Shown: positions 51,029 through 59,951, counted from the first letter of the stretch. The stretch is DNA of 64,000 bases from Hyphomonadaceae bacterium TMED5 (GCA_002173095.1 NHBK01000010.1:78371-142370); one strand, 5' to 3'. The notes: generated by a model from the sequence alone, not told the origin. Translations and numbers: made by a program.

Positions 51029-52363
51029 ATGGCTGACACCGCCACTGAAGTGACAGAAAAAAAATCAGGAAATGATGGCTTTGTTCCGCAATTCGAAGAT
51101 GGACGTGTTCGCGAAAACCATGTTCGTCCGGGCGCACCAATTCCACCAGCCTCAGCCATCGATCTGGACAATCTGGACATCACTGACCCGGAGCTCTGGC
51201 TTCGTAATGAAATGTGGGGCCGCTTTGAGCGCCTGCGCAATGAAGACCCGGTTCATTACTGCCCGGAAAGCGCTGTAGGCCCTTACTGGTCCGTCACACG
51301 CTATGAAGACATTATGGCTGTCGATACAGACCATAAACGTTTCTCATCAGCGAGCGGCATCACGCTCGTTGACCTCGATGAAGACTTCTCGCTGCCAATG
51401 TTCATCGCAATGGACCAGCCAAAGCATGACGTTCAGCGCAAAACCGTTCAGCCAATCGTTGGTCCGGACAATCTCAAAAACTTTGAAAAGCTGATCCGTG
51501 AGCGCACCGTGAAAGTGCTCGACAGCCTGCCTGTCGGCGAGCCGTTTGACTGGGTGGACAATGTGTCCATCGAGCTGACAACCATGATGCTCGCAACGCT
51601 GTTTAACTTCCCGTTCGAAGATCGCCGCAAACTGACCCGCTGGTCTGACGTTGCAACCGGCCGCGACAATCCGGATGTCTGCCCGGGCGGTGAAGAACAA
51701 TGGCGTACAGAACTTCTTGAATGCCTTGGCTACTTCACAGAGCTTTGGAACCAGCGCGTGAATGCCAATGAGCCAGGTTCAGACCTGATCACCATGCTGG
51801 CTCAGGGTGAGCACACGAAAGATATGGATCCGATGGAATACCTCGGAAACATCATCCTGCTCATCGTTGGCGGCAATGACACAACGCGTAACTCTATGAC
51901 AGCCAGCATGTATGGCATGAACCTCTTCCCGAAAGAATTCGAAAAACTGAAAGCGGATCACTCGCTAATCCCAAGCGCAGTGTCCGAAATCATTCGCTGG
52001 CAGACGCCTCTGGCTCACATGCGCCGCACCGCGCTGGAAGATGTCGAGCTGAACGGCAAAACCATCAAAGCCGGCGATAAGGTGCTGATGTGGTACGCAT
52101 CCGGTAACCGCGATGAGCGCCATTTCGAACGCCCGAACGATATCTGGATTGACCGCCCGAAAGTACGCAGCCACCTCTCCTTCGGCTTCGGTATTCACCG
52201 TTGCGTCGGCAACCGTCTGGGCGAAATGCAGCTGAAAATTCTTTGGGAAGAATTCTTCAAGCGCTTTGACGACATCATCGTCACGAAAGAGCCAATGCGT
52301 ACACGCGGCTGTTTCGTCAAAGGCTATACGGAAATGGAAGTCGTACTGGTTCCCAAGAGCTAG
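51029..52363 (+). CDS. cytochrome P450, CYP153-like
   Basis: A 444-residue P450. The heme ligand is Cys392 in FGFGIHRCVGNRLGEMQLKILWEE, a sequence very like CYP153 alkane hydroxylases. The I-helix motif GGNDTTRNS and the N-terminal NEDPVHYCPESAVGPYWSVTRYEDI fit too. CYP153 enzymes hydroxylate alkanes or fatty acids at the terminal carbon and need ferredoxin and reductase partners; neither is adjacent. There is no N-terminal membrane anchor, so it is soluble. It is followed by a terminator. The subfamily is inferred from motifs. Confidence 0.88.
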   Translation: MADTATEVTEKKSGNDGFVPQFEDGRVRENHVRPGAPIPPASAIDLDNLDITDPELWLRNEMWGRFERLRNEDPVHYCPESAVGPYWSVTRYEDIMAVDTDHKRFSSASGITLVDLDEDFSLPMFIAMDQPKHDVQRKTVQPIVGPDNLKNFEKLIRERTVKVLDSLPVGEPFDWVDNVSIELTTMMLATLFNFPFEDRRKLTRWSDVATGRDNPDVCPGGEEQWRTELLECLGYFTELWNQRVNANEPGSDLITMLAQGEHTKDMDPMEYLGNIILLIVGGNDTTRNSMTASMYGMNLFPKEFEKLKADHSLIPSAVSEIIRWQTPLAHMRRTALEDVELNGKTIKAGDKVLMWYASGNRDERHFERPNDIWIDRPKVRSHLSFGFGIHRCVGNRLGEMQLKILWEEFFKRFDDIIVTKEPMRTRGCFVKGYTEMEVVLVPKS

Positions 52364-52385
52364 TCTTCAGAGTTAAGTCATAAAG

Positions 52386-52415
52386 AAAAGCCCGGGTCTC
52401 TCACCCGGGCTTTTT
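52386..52415. terminator. bidirectional terminator after the P450 gene
   Basis: AAAGCCCGGGT pairs perfectly with ACCCGGGCTTT around five bases, with T-runs on both sides of the stem. It lies between convergent genes. Confidence 0.92.
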
Positions 52416-52419
52416 CGTT

Positions 52420-53349
52420 TCAGCTTTCTGGCAAAGTGGGCGGTGCATTCGCCGTGCGATACGCACTGAATGACAAATCCGCATCATCCCGAAGCCCATA
52501 GGCGACGTAATTTTTCAAAGCTTCTGTGACCTGTGCTGCATCACCAGCGAGGTCTGGCGGCTGGATCATTGGGCCCGCCGTCATTTTGAACTTTGAGTCC
52601 TTCTTGTTCAAAAGCTCATAGAACAGCGTGATATCGCGAAGCTCTCCATTCACCTTCGACAGAAAATAATAGAGCCAGGAGTTTCGCGCATCGACGTTGA
52701 GAGGGATGATCGGGCAATTCTGTTTCCGAGCCAGCGTCACAGTTGTTTGAAACCATGTTCGCTCGGAAAGTTCGCCCTCTTCCATTCCTGCCAGCCTGCC
52801 CGACGGAAAGATCACCACGCATTGCTCATTTTCAAATGCTTCTTTTGCCCGTCGCAGCGTTTCCTTCGCTTTCGCTGGAGACCGCTTCTCCGGCACCCAT
52901 TCGACCGGGATGATCACATCCGCCATTCGAGGGCTCACGCGGATCGCATCTGCATTGGCAAAAAAAAGAATATCAGATCGGATACGCTTCAAAGCTTCCC
53001 ACACCGCCACACCATCTGCGAGGCCGGTCGGATGATTTGCAGCAATAATCACCTTACCGGTCGCTGGAATACGATCAAACGATTGCAGGTCGAGGCGGAT
53101 ATCCAGGTCTTCAGACAGGTAATCAAAGGAATCACGGCCGCGAATATTTTCAATATAATCGGCCATCTTAACGGCGCGCTTGTATCCAAGCATGGAATAA
53201 AGAAATGGCCGTAAAACAGGCCAACTCCAGTGTGACACGAAGCTTGGACAACGTTCCTCAATCAAAACATCCACAATATGGGCGTCTTCCCGCTCATGTT
53301 CAGGCAGAAAGATCGCTGTATTGGCCGCGTGTGAATCGTTTTTGTCCAT
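52420..53349 (-). CDS. PlsC-like lysophospholipid/acyl acyltransferase
   Basis: A 309-residue acyltransferase. The block I motif is ANHPTGLADG, with the His and Asp one residue further apart than the classical H-x4-D, as in hemolysin-type members. Later blocks read VEWVPEKRSPAKAKETLRRAKEAF, VVIFPSGRLAG and NCPIIPLNVD. It probably acylates lipids at the inner membrane. The N-terminal 60 residues are hydrophilic. It is convergent with the P450 gene. Confidence 0.88.
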   Translation of the reverse strand: MDKNDSHAANTAIFLPEHEREDAHIVDVLIEERCPSFVSHWSWPVLRPFLYSMLGYKRAVKMADYIENIRGRDSFDYLSEDLDIRLDLQSFDRIPATGKVIIAANHPTGLADGVAVWEALKRIRSDILFFANADAIRVSPRMADVIIPVEWVPEKRSPAKAKETLRRAKEAFENEQCVVIFPSGRLAGMEEGELSERTWFQTTVTLARKQNCPIIPLNVDARNSWLYYFLSKVNGELRDITLFYELLNKKDSKFKMTAGPMIQPPDLAGDAAQVTEALKNYVAYGLRDDADLSFSAYRTANAPPTLPES

Positions 53350-53809
53350 AAATTCAGCCTAACGCGGAAATGCGAGCCACCCCAAGGCAAAAGATTCGGT
53401 TCAAATCCCCTTAATGGCGCGATAAAACCGTTAATTTCCAATAGGTCTCATATTAAAAGTTAACATACGATCACATTTGGGCGGTAAGGAATGGGGCTGA
53501 AATTCTTAATCATTTTTTCTACCTAGGCGGAAATTCTAAAATTCGTTTCGATCCTGAAACAAAAGTAAAAATGTCAGGTATCACGGGCGATTATTACAAT
53601 TTTTTAGCGAACATAACTCCCCAAACCTGCAAAAGGTTACCAATCGTGCCTGATTGCGAAAATAATATTTTTTGAAAGAAAATTAACCTTTTTCGCGCCA
53701 GATACTGCTGTTGACGAGTGTTAAATTTACTTTCTGGAAAGGTCATTCCGGCAAATTCGTGCCGGTACAGGGATGACCCTATGGGACACGCAGGGAACGG
53801 GATATAATC
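53350..53809. other. AT-rich region upstream of the receiver gene
   Basis: About 460 bases with no convincing gene. It is AT-rich and has several TTAA and GTTAA stretches, but no exact TTAA-N7-TTAAC. A two-part hairpin lies at 53741-53778 just before the receiver gene. No tRNA can be folded here despite a GGTTCAAATCC-like string near 53398. Confidence 0.5.
53741..53778 (+). promoter_or_regulatory. structured leader before the receiver gene
   Basis: GGTCAT pairs with ATGACC and, inside it, CCGGCA pairs with TGCCGG around six bases. The combined hairpin ends 31 bases before the ATG. It may affect mRNA stability or translation; no T-run follows, so it is not a terminator. Confidence 0.5.
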
Positions 53810-54235
53810 ATGAAAGTTTTATGGGTAGAAGATCATCATCGCGCTCAGGAAATGCTGATGATCGCGGGGACAAAAGCAGTTCGCAAGCGCATCCAGCTCG
53901 ATCTGGTGATTGCCGCAAACCTTATGGAAGCCGAACGCCGCATCCGTTTTGAAAAATTCGACCTCGTCGTGCTTGATCTGCGCCTTCCAGACAGCTTCGA
54001 CGAAACCATGACGCTCACCCGCGTCGCATCTATGGGTAAATTCCGCATGGCGGTTGTATCTGCCAGCGAAAATCGTGACGCTGTCGCCAAAGCGGCTATC
54101 GCAGCGGGCTGCGACTGCGCGCCGACCGCGATTGCCAAAGAATCTCTGCCATTCAACCGTTTCATCCAGCGCCCGGAAGAATTCTATGAATTCCTGCAGA
54201 GCCTGATGAACGAAAAGGCGACAGAAGCCGCCTAA
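53810..54235 (+). CDS. single-domain receiver (REC) protein
   Basis: A 141-residue protein with one CheY-like receiver domain: MKVLWVEDHHRAQEM (acidic pair), phospho-acceptor Asp56 in FDLVVLDLRLPD, Ser84 or Ser86 in VVSASEN, and Lys110 near TAIAKESLPF. There is no output domain. It may be part of a phosphorelay or act by protein binding. No histidine kinase is in the window. The gene has a hairpin in its leader and a terminator after it. Confidence 0.9.
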   Translation: MKVLWVEDHHRAQEMLMIAGTKAVRKRIQLDLVIAANLMEAERRIRFEKFDLVVLDLRLPDSFDETMTLTRVASMGKFRMAVVSASENRDAVAKAAIAAGCDCAPTAIAKESLPFNRFIQRPEEFYEFLQSLMNEKATEAA

Positions 54236-54260
54236 CCACACTTTTTGTAACCTGCGTTCC

Positions 54261-54290
54261 AGCCCGATGGTTTCACCGTCGGGCTTTTTT
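54261..54290 (+). terminator. terminator after the receiver gene
   Basis: AGCCCGATGGT pairs with ACCGTCGGGCT (one G-U pair) over a three-base loop, followed by six T residues. Confidence 0.88.
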
Positions 54291-54413
54291 GCGCCTGTTT
54301 TCTTCCTATTTCTTCTCGATGACAGAATTCGCCGACATTCCTTTTGACCTTTGCCCAATAGTCGATAAGTCATGGCCAGCAGTGGCTGTTTCAGGTGCGA
54401 AGGAGGTCTGATC

Positions 54414-55025
54414 TTGGAAGGTATTCTGGCTTCTCGTGCGGCACTGATTTTCCTCGTCGCAAACCTGGCGATCAGCATTTACGCCTTTTCGAATGAGAAC
54501 TTCCTGCGCTGGGGCCTGCTGAACACGCGCGCTGTTCTGAAACAGCAGGAATATCACCGCATACTGGTGTCAGGCTTTCTGCATGCCGACCCCATGCATT
54601 TATTCTTCAACATGATCACTCTGTTCTTCTTTGGGCCGACAGTTGAATCGATCATGGGCAGTCAGGGCTTTTTCCTCGTCTATCTGGGCGCATTGGTCGG
54701 CGGAAACCTGTTTGCGCTCTGGCGGAACAGGAATGATGGCAATTATTCTGCGCTCGGCGCATCCGGCGCCATCTCCGGCATTCTATTCACCTTCTGTCTG
54801 TTTGCGCCGTTCGCGATGATCCTGGTGCTTGTCGTTCCCGTACCCGCCATTTTGTATGCTTTTCTTTTCGTCGCGGTCAGTATTTACGGTATGGGTCGGG
54901 CCAATAATGTTATCGCGCACGACGCGCATTTAGGCGGCGCCGTCATCGGCCTCATCATCGCGATTCTGGTCCAACCAAGTCTGCTTCCGCACTTCCTGCA
55001 ACAATTGGGAGGCATACTGGGCTGA
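54414..55025 (+). CDS. rhomboid family intramembrane serine protease
   Basis: A protein of about 203 residues from the TTG at 54414, which has AAGGAGG seven bases upstream; an ATG at 54372 is before that site. Six or so membrane segments are visible. The catalytic Ser lies in GASGAISG and the His in DAHLGGA, with HADPMHLFFNMITLFFFGPTVE marking rhomboid. It cleaves single-span membrane proteins. It is followed immediately by zapE, three bases after its stop, and is probably in one unit with it. Confidence 0.9.
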   Translation: MEGILASRAALIFLVANLAISIYAFSNENFLRWGLLNTRAVLKQQEYHRILVSGFLHADPMHLFFNMITLFFFGPTVESIMGSQGFFLVYLGALVGGNLFALWRNRNDGNYSALGASGAISGILFTFCLFAPFAMILVLVVPVPAILYAFLFVAVSIYGMGRANNVIAHDAHLGGAVIGLIIAILVQPSLLPHFLQQLGGILG

Positions 55026-55027
55026 TC

Positions 55028-56164
55028 ATGAGCGACGTTCTGGACAGATATAATGAGCGTATCTCTGAAGGGCTGATCGAACGGGATGCCGCACAGGCCG
55101 AGATTGCAGGCCTCTTGGATGACCTCGCCTATCGGATAGAAAATCGCGGCAAAAAGGGGTGGTTCTCCAAACCTAAAAAGGTTGAAGGCCTTTACCTGTG
55201 GGGCGGTGTGGGCCGAGGCAAATCCATGCTGATGGATCTCTTCTTTTCTGCCGTGCAGGTCGAACACAAACGCCGCGTCCACTTTCACGATTTCATGCAG
55301 GAAGCCCATTCCTTCATTACCGAATGGAAGAAGCTGTCTCCGGCTGAGCGCAAATCGACAGGCTGGGCAGTTAAAGGCGGCGTAGACGACCCGATACCAC
55401 CCGCAGCCCGGAAGATTGCGGCCAGCGCTGAACTGCTCTGCTTTGACGAGTTTCAGGTGAAAGACATTGCCGATGCAACATTGTTGGGGCGACTGTTCGA
55501 ACACTTGCTCGACCTGAATGTTGTCGTGGTTGCCACGTCTAACCGACCACCAGATGACCTCTATAAGAACGGGCTGAACCGCCAGCGTTTTCTGCCCTTC
55601 ATCGCGTTGTTGAAAGACACCCACCATGTCCACGAAATACGCTCAGACCGCGATTACCGGCTGGAACGCCTGACCGCTGCTCCGGTTTATTATTCGCCCT
55701 TGGGCAGCGACGCTGACACATGCATTCAGGAGGCCTGGGACAGGCTCACCTCTAACGCTGAACCACATGAAACGCATCTGACGGTTCATGGTCGGCAATG
55801 GCTTATCCCGGCACAGGCTGCCGGCGTCGCTCGCATGAGTTTTGACGAATTATGCGATCGCCCGCTTGGCGCCGCGGACTATCTCTCTCTGGCCCGCCAT
55901 TTCGACACAGTTCTTATTGAGCATGTCCCCGTGCTGGGCCCGGAGAACCGGAACGCTGCATTAAGATTTGTGACGCTGATTGATGCGCTTTATGAGGCAC
56001 GCGCGAAGGTCATCATCTCTGCCGAGGCTGAACCAAACGCGCTGTACGTTTCGGGCGATGGCGCATTCGAATTTGAACGGACCGCCTCCCGTCTTTATGA
56101 AATGCGAAGCGCGGACTATCTGGCTGCCGAGCGCATTGTCGATGAAGATGAGAACGCGACCTAA
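55028..56164 (+). CDS. zapE: cell division ATPase ZapE (AFG1-like)
   Basis: A 378-residue AAA+ protein that destabilises FtsZ rings in E. coli and helps division under stress; mitochondrial relatives (AFG1) tend respiratory complexes. The Walker A is WGGVGRGKSML, followed by HFHDFMQEAH and LLCFDEFQVKDIADAT (Walker B). VVVATSNRPPDDLYKNGLNRQRFLPFI is a family hallmark. It shares its operon with the rhomboid gene. Its stop overlaps that of the convergent esterase gene. Confidence 0.96.
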   Translation: MSDVLDRYNERISEGLIERDAAQAEIAGLLDDLAYRIENRGKKGWFSKPKKVEGLYLWGGVGRGKSMLMDLFFSAVQVEHKRRVHFHDFMQEAHSFITEWKKLSPAERKSTGWAVKGGVDDPIPPAARKIAASAELLCFDEFQVKDIADATLLGRLFEHLLDLNVVVVATSNRPPDDLYKNGLNRQRFLPFIALLKDTHHVHEIRSDRDYRLERLTAAPVYYSPLGSDADTCIQEAWDRLTSNAEPHETHLTVHGRQWLIPAQAAGVARMSFDELCDRPLGAADYLSLARHFDTVLIEHVPVLGPENRNAALRFVTLIDALYEARAKVIISAEAEPNALYVSGDGAFEFERTASRLYEMRSADYLAAERIVDEDENAT

Positions 56165-56808
56165 TTCAGCTCCGCTTCGAGAAAAGCAGCCAGACGTTCG
56201 GCCATACGCTCCACACCTTCGGCGTTTGGATGCAGCCCGTCAGCTAGCAGAAGATCGCTTTCCTGCCAGACACCGCGCATGAACCCCTCATAGTATGGAA
56301 GCTCATAATCTGCGGCGAGATGCGGGAACATGGAGGCATACTCTCCCTGCAGCATTTCATACACTTCAGGCCAACGCGGTTCGATGCCTGCAATCACCAC
56401 GTCCAGGCCTTCTGAATTTGCCCGCTCAATAATTTTGGAAAGGTTCTGGCGCGCAACGCTAGCCGGAAAGCCAAACAAAAAATCGTTCGTGCCGAGTGCG
56501 ATGACCAACATATCCGCATCATGGGAAGATACGCTGTGTCGGTATCGTGCCAGCGCCATAGCGGTTGTATCGCCTGACACACCCGCATTATGGACGGAGA
56601 CAGCATGACCATTGGCCCTGAGCCGGTTATCCAGAACGGCGGGCAGCGCCTGTGATGGCGGAAGGCCATAACCAGCCGTCAGACTGTCACCCAGCATCAC
56701 GATCACGGTGTCCTCTGCAGGTTCATTCTGAATCATCTGATCGCCCTCTGCGCCACAGGCGGCCATTATGAACCCCAGAAGTCCCATCAAAATCATAAGC
56801 CTGCGCAT
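56161..56808 (-). CDS. GDSL-family arylesterase/lysophospholipase lipoprotein (TesA-like)
   Basis: A protein of 215 residues from 56808, with a lipoprotein-like signal ending FIMAAC. It is an SGNH hydrolase: block I VIVMLGDSLTAGYG, the Gly in AGVSGDT, block III ALGTNDFLFG, and the C-terminal DGLHPNAEG with the catalytic Asp/His. It hydrolyses esters or lysophospholipids. GGGG lies six bases upstream of the start. It is convergent with zapE. Confidence 0.92.
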   Translation of the reverse strand: MRRLMILMGLLGFIMAACGAEGDQMIQNEPAEDTVIVMLGDSLTAGYGLPPSQALPAVLDNRLRANGHAVSVHNAGVSGDTTAMALARYRHSVSSHDADMLVIALGTNDFLFGFPASVARQNLSKIIERANSEGLDVVIAGIEPRWPEVYEMLQGEYASMFPHLAADYELPYYEGFMRGVWQESDLLLADGLHPNAEGVERMAERLAAFLEAELN

Positions 56809-57041
56809 GCACATCCCCTGTCTATAACACCTTAAAACACCACGCATCCCCAGCGCCACTCACCACCAATCTCGGGCGCACTCGGTCGACATCTACAATC
56901 GTGATGCGGAATATTCGATAATTCTATGTATAATTCAGCGAAATCGCGTTCGGATTCATAAAGTCGAAGATTTTAAAGCGTAGAGTAATGCCATCGTCAT
57001 TTGCCGAATTGTCGGCAGATGCATGTCCTGCGGGGGAAGAT

Positions 57042-57677
57042 ATGGATTTGAAATCTGCTGTCATGAAGGCTGCGTTTAGCGCAGGCATTCTCTTCTTGAC
57101 CGCCTGCGGCGGCTCACCCACGGATCAGGTTCTGAGCACATATGAGGCGTATGCCAGCGCCGTAGGCTCCGGACGCGGATATGACGCAACCAAGGAAGTG
57201 ACCGAAGAAACTCTCGAACATTTTGAGCGCCTGAAGGACATCGCACTCGATGGCAATCCAGATCGATACCCGCTGGGCATTCATGATGAAACCGCAGTGT
57301 ATTACCTGCGGTCTGCATTCGACGTCACAACGCTTGAGCCACTCACCGGACGCGATGTCATGAATGTGCTCGTAACGGCTGACCTGATCGGCGAACGTGG
57401 GTTTCGAAATTTTGAAACAGGCGAAGTCACAGTCAGCGGCGACCGTGCAGCACTGGCGTTACATGACCAGGTTGCTGATGCATCCTATACGCTGGACTTC
57501 GTCAGAGCAGGTGGCTGGAAGGTCGACCCGTCCGGATTTCGAAATCAGCGAGACGACCGTCTGGAAGACCGGATTGTTGAATTTCGTGGCAACCGGGAAC
57601 GCGTGATCAGCGAGCTTCTGCGCGTACATGGCGTTGAGAACGGACTGACAGGGCAATTGACCCGCCCACTCAGATAA
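57042..57677 (+). CDS. lipoprotein of unknown function
   Basis: A protein of about 211 residues with lipobox LFLTACGG. Its mature domain reads VLSTYEAYASAVGSGRGYDATKEVTEETLEHFERLKDIALDG and VRAGGWKVDPSGFRNQRDD, which resembles periplasmic proteins of the NTF2-like kind but is not clear. The ATG at 57042 follows GGGGGAAGAT; the frame is open further upstream. I recognise no family. An ArsR-type gene follows. Confidence 0.78.
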   Translation: MDLKSAVMKAAFSAGILFLTACGGSPTDQVLSTYEAYASAVGSGRGYDATKEVTEETLEHFERLKDIALDGNPDRYPLGIHDETAVYYLRSAFDVTTLEPLTGRDVMNVLVTADLIGERGFRNFETGEVTVSGDRAALALHDQVADASYTLDFVRAGGWKVDPSGFRNQRDDRLEDRIVEFRGNRERVISELLRVHGVENGLTGQLTRPLR

Positions 57678-57869
57678 CTGAGCCAAAAACGACGGAAGTT
57701 TCCTCGGTAAACGTGTTTTATTTCGATATAGTCGGATACATGTCCGGAAACTTGCGACAATTGAACCAAGCAGAACAAAACTCTGGATTTAAGATCGCAA
57801 ATAGTCCTTACTGTATTCAGGTAGAAAAAATAAATATTAGCTCAAGATAATTCTGGAAATTCTGAAATA

Positions 57870-58229
57870 ATGAAACCATTACTTGAAGACCTGGAGCGGT
57901 CGCCTGATTTGAGTGCTACGCTAACCGGGCTGAATGCTCTGGCACAGGAAATTCGCCTTAAAACATTCAGACTTCTCATGGCATCGGGAAAAGATGGCAT
58001 GCCAGCCGGTATGATTTCATCTGAACTGGACGTCGCGCCAAACAAACTGTCCGCCCATTTGAATATTCTGACCCAGTCCGGTCTGATCGAAGTGGAGCGT
58101 CAGGGACGACACATGATCTATTCTGCCAACACGGACGCCGTAGCTACGCTGCTAAACCGTCTCGTGGAGACGTGCTGTCACAATGACCCAAGCCTGTGCG
58201 AAGAATTGTCAAAAGTCGGGAAGTGTTAA
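57870..58229 (+). CDS. ArsR/SmtB-family regulator with C-terminal cysteines
   Basis: A 119-residue winged-helix regulator. The DNA-binding part is LRLKTFRLLMASGKDGMPAGMISSELDVAPNKLSAHLNILTQSGLIEVERQGRHMIYSA. The C-terminus carries Cys in ETCCHNDPSLCEE and KC, which could bind a metal or metalloid. The usual N-terminal CxC of arsenic sensors is absent. Arsenic or metal genes are not adjacent, so its targets are unclear. Confidence 0.9.
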   Translation: MKPLLEDLERSPDLSATLTGLNALAQEIRLKTFRLLMASGKDGMPAGMISSELDVAPNKLSAHLNILTQSGLIEVERQGRHMIYSANTDAVATLLNRLVETCCHNDPSLCEELSKVGKC

Positions 58230-58260
58230 TGACCCTTCACAGGGTCATCTGACGCCTCAC

Positions 58261-58368
58261 TCAGAAGAGTGAGTGGTTCTGCTGCAGAACCAACCAGATG
58301 CTGGCCCCTGCCATTCCGGAAAGCATCGCCATTGAGATGGTGCGTTTCAGCCAGTTTACCTGTCCCAT
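58261..58368 (-). CDS. 35-aa single-span membrane protein
   Basis: The start is ATG at 58368 with GAGGGAG eight bases upstream. The protein begins MGQVNWLKRTISMAML and has one membrane segment (about 12-28) followed by QQNHSLF. It is too short for most gene finders. It lies between the ArsR-type gene and the TAXI gene. Function unknown. Confidence 0.5.
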   Translation of the reverse strand: MGQVNWLKRTISMAMLSGMAGASIWLVLQQNHSLF

Positions 58369-58597
58369 TCGGCGTCTCCCTCTTAGATGAATGCCTGCTG
58401 AACAAACCCCCGTTGGACTGAACGGTTCCCAGAATATTTGCAGTGATAAACGGCCAGAATGGGGTGGTTCCACAAAACAAGATGGTGATTTCGCCACATT
58501 CGGGGCTCATCAGGCAGTCTGAAACTACGCCCTCCCCGCACACACAGACTTGCAGTCCCCACGCAAACCGATAAGGATTTCTGCGTGGGAGGACGTT

Positions 58598-59932
58598 ATG
58601 TCGAGGTCTGTGCGTCTTTATATCATTGTAACTCTGATTGCTCTGATCATTTCATTTATCATTTTCCGTATCGTGGCTCCGCCGCCGCCGAACCATATAG
58701 TCTTCGCTGCCGGGGCCGATGGCGGCGCCTATGCTCAGACAGCCGAAACGTATCGGGTGGCATTCGAAGCCGAAGGCATAGAACTCGAAATCATCAACAC
58801 CTCAGGGTCGGGCGACAATCTGGAATTATTGCGCTCTGGAGGCGCCGACGCCGCAATCGTGCAGGGCGGCGTTTCTTCTGAAGAAGACAAAGCCGAACTC
58901 ATGTCGCTTGGCACCATCTTCTACGAACCGCTCTGGGTTTTCTTCCGCGATGGCACTGGCATTCTGAATGTCGACGAACTGGACCTGCGCGGCTTCGATA
59001 ATTTGCGTATCGCCGCCGGCACAGAAACCTCCGGTACGCGCCTTCTGGCCAACCGCCTGCTTGATGAGAATGGTGTAGAGGCGACCATCCTCCCCGTTTC
59101 AGGTGCTGAAGGCGCAGCCGCGCTTCAAAATGGCGAAGTCGACGTGTTGATGGCGGTCTCCGGGCCAACTGCACCCTACATCTCAGACCTGCTGTCTGAT
59201 CCTGCCATCTCTGTTCTCAGCTTTCCACGCGCCCTGGCCTATGAGCGCCGCACGCCCTTTTTGAAACGTGTGATTTTCCCTGAAGGCGGGCTGGACCTTG
59301 AAGGCAATATTCCGTCTGCCCCCATCGAGCTGATCGCCCCGGTTGCAGAAGTCGCGGTCGGCCATGATCTGCACCCTGCCATTCAGGCCCTGCTGATCGA
59401 AGTGATGGTGGAAACGCATCGTGGCGGCACACTCCTGTCGGAGCCCGGCGCTTTTCCGGGCCCGGATCGGGCAGATCTACCGCTCGCCGAGGAAGCAGAA
59501 CGCTATTATGAGCAGGGACCAAGTTTCCTGCGTACCGTCTTCCCATTTGCCGTTGCCAACTTTCTGGAACGCGCATGGGTGCTGGCAATTCCATTGCTGA
59601 CACTGGTCTTCCCATTGGTCAAAGCAGCGCCCCCGCTCTATCGCTGGCGGACACGCCGGAAAATCTATGTCTGGTACAAGGACCTGCGCGAGCTTGAAGG
59701 CCGTGGATGGGCGACAGATGACACGAGCGAACGGGCAGAAGTCATTGAAGCACTTCAGGCATTGCAGGCAGAAGTCGGCCAGGTTGAGGTACCTGAATCC
59801 TATACAGACGAGCTTTACCGTTTGCGCAGCCACATCCTGTTTGTCAGCCAGTTAATGCAAAAGCTGAATGATGGAGCGACCACAGCGCCGATTCCGCACG
59901 GAACGGACAGCATTCAGTTCGCAAGCTCATAA
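58598..59932 (+). CDS. TAXI-family TRAP-type solute-binding protein with C-terminal anchor
   Basis: A 444-residue protein. The N-terminus has a membrane segment (LYIIVTLIALIISFIIFRIV), then a TAXI-type binding domain: IVFAAGADGGAYAQTAETYRVAFE, DAAIVQGGV, LDLRGFDNLRIAAGTETSGTRLLANRLL. At about 330-360 a second membrane segment follows (FLERAWVLAIPLLTLVFPLV) and the remaining ~90 residues are cytoplasmic and helical. Ordinary TAXI proteins are free in the periplasm and pair with a large membrane subunit, which is absent here. It may act as a sensor or unusual importer. The start at 58598 follows GGGAGG. Confidence 0.88.
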   Translation: MSRSVRLYIIVTLIALIISFIIFRIVAPPPPNHIVFAAGADGGAYAQTAETYRVAFEAEGIELEIINTSGSGDNLELLRSGGADAAIVQGGVSSEEDKAELMSLGTIFYEPLWVFFRDGTGILNVDELDLRGFDNLRIAAGTETSGTRLLANRLLDENGVEATILPVSGAEGAAALQNGEVDVLMAVSGPTAPYISDLLSDPAISVLSFPRALAYERRTPFLKRVIFPEGGLDLEGNIPSAPIELIAPVAEVAVGHDLHPAIQALLIEVMVETHRGGTLLSEPGAFPGPDRADLPLAEEAERYYEQGPSFLRTVFPFAVANFLERAWVLAIPLLTLVFPLVKAAPPLYRWRTRRKIYVWYKDLRELEGRGWATDDTSERAEVIEALQALQAEVGQVEVPESYTDELYRLRSHILFVSQLMQKLNDGATTAPIPHGTDSIQFASS

Positions 59933-59951
59933 ACCCGGCGCGAGTGTCAGC

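Noticed and set aside
53391..53412. tRNA T-arm-like string (GGTTCAAATCC)
   Set aside because: The flanking five-base stems do not pair, and no acceptor, D or anticodon arm can be folded around it.
58228..58245. TGACCCT/AGGGTCA stem after the ArsR-type gene
   Set aside because: It has no T-run and is too short to call a terminator.
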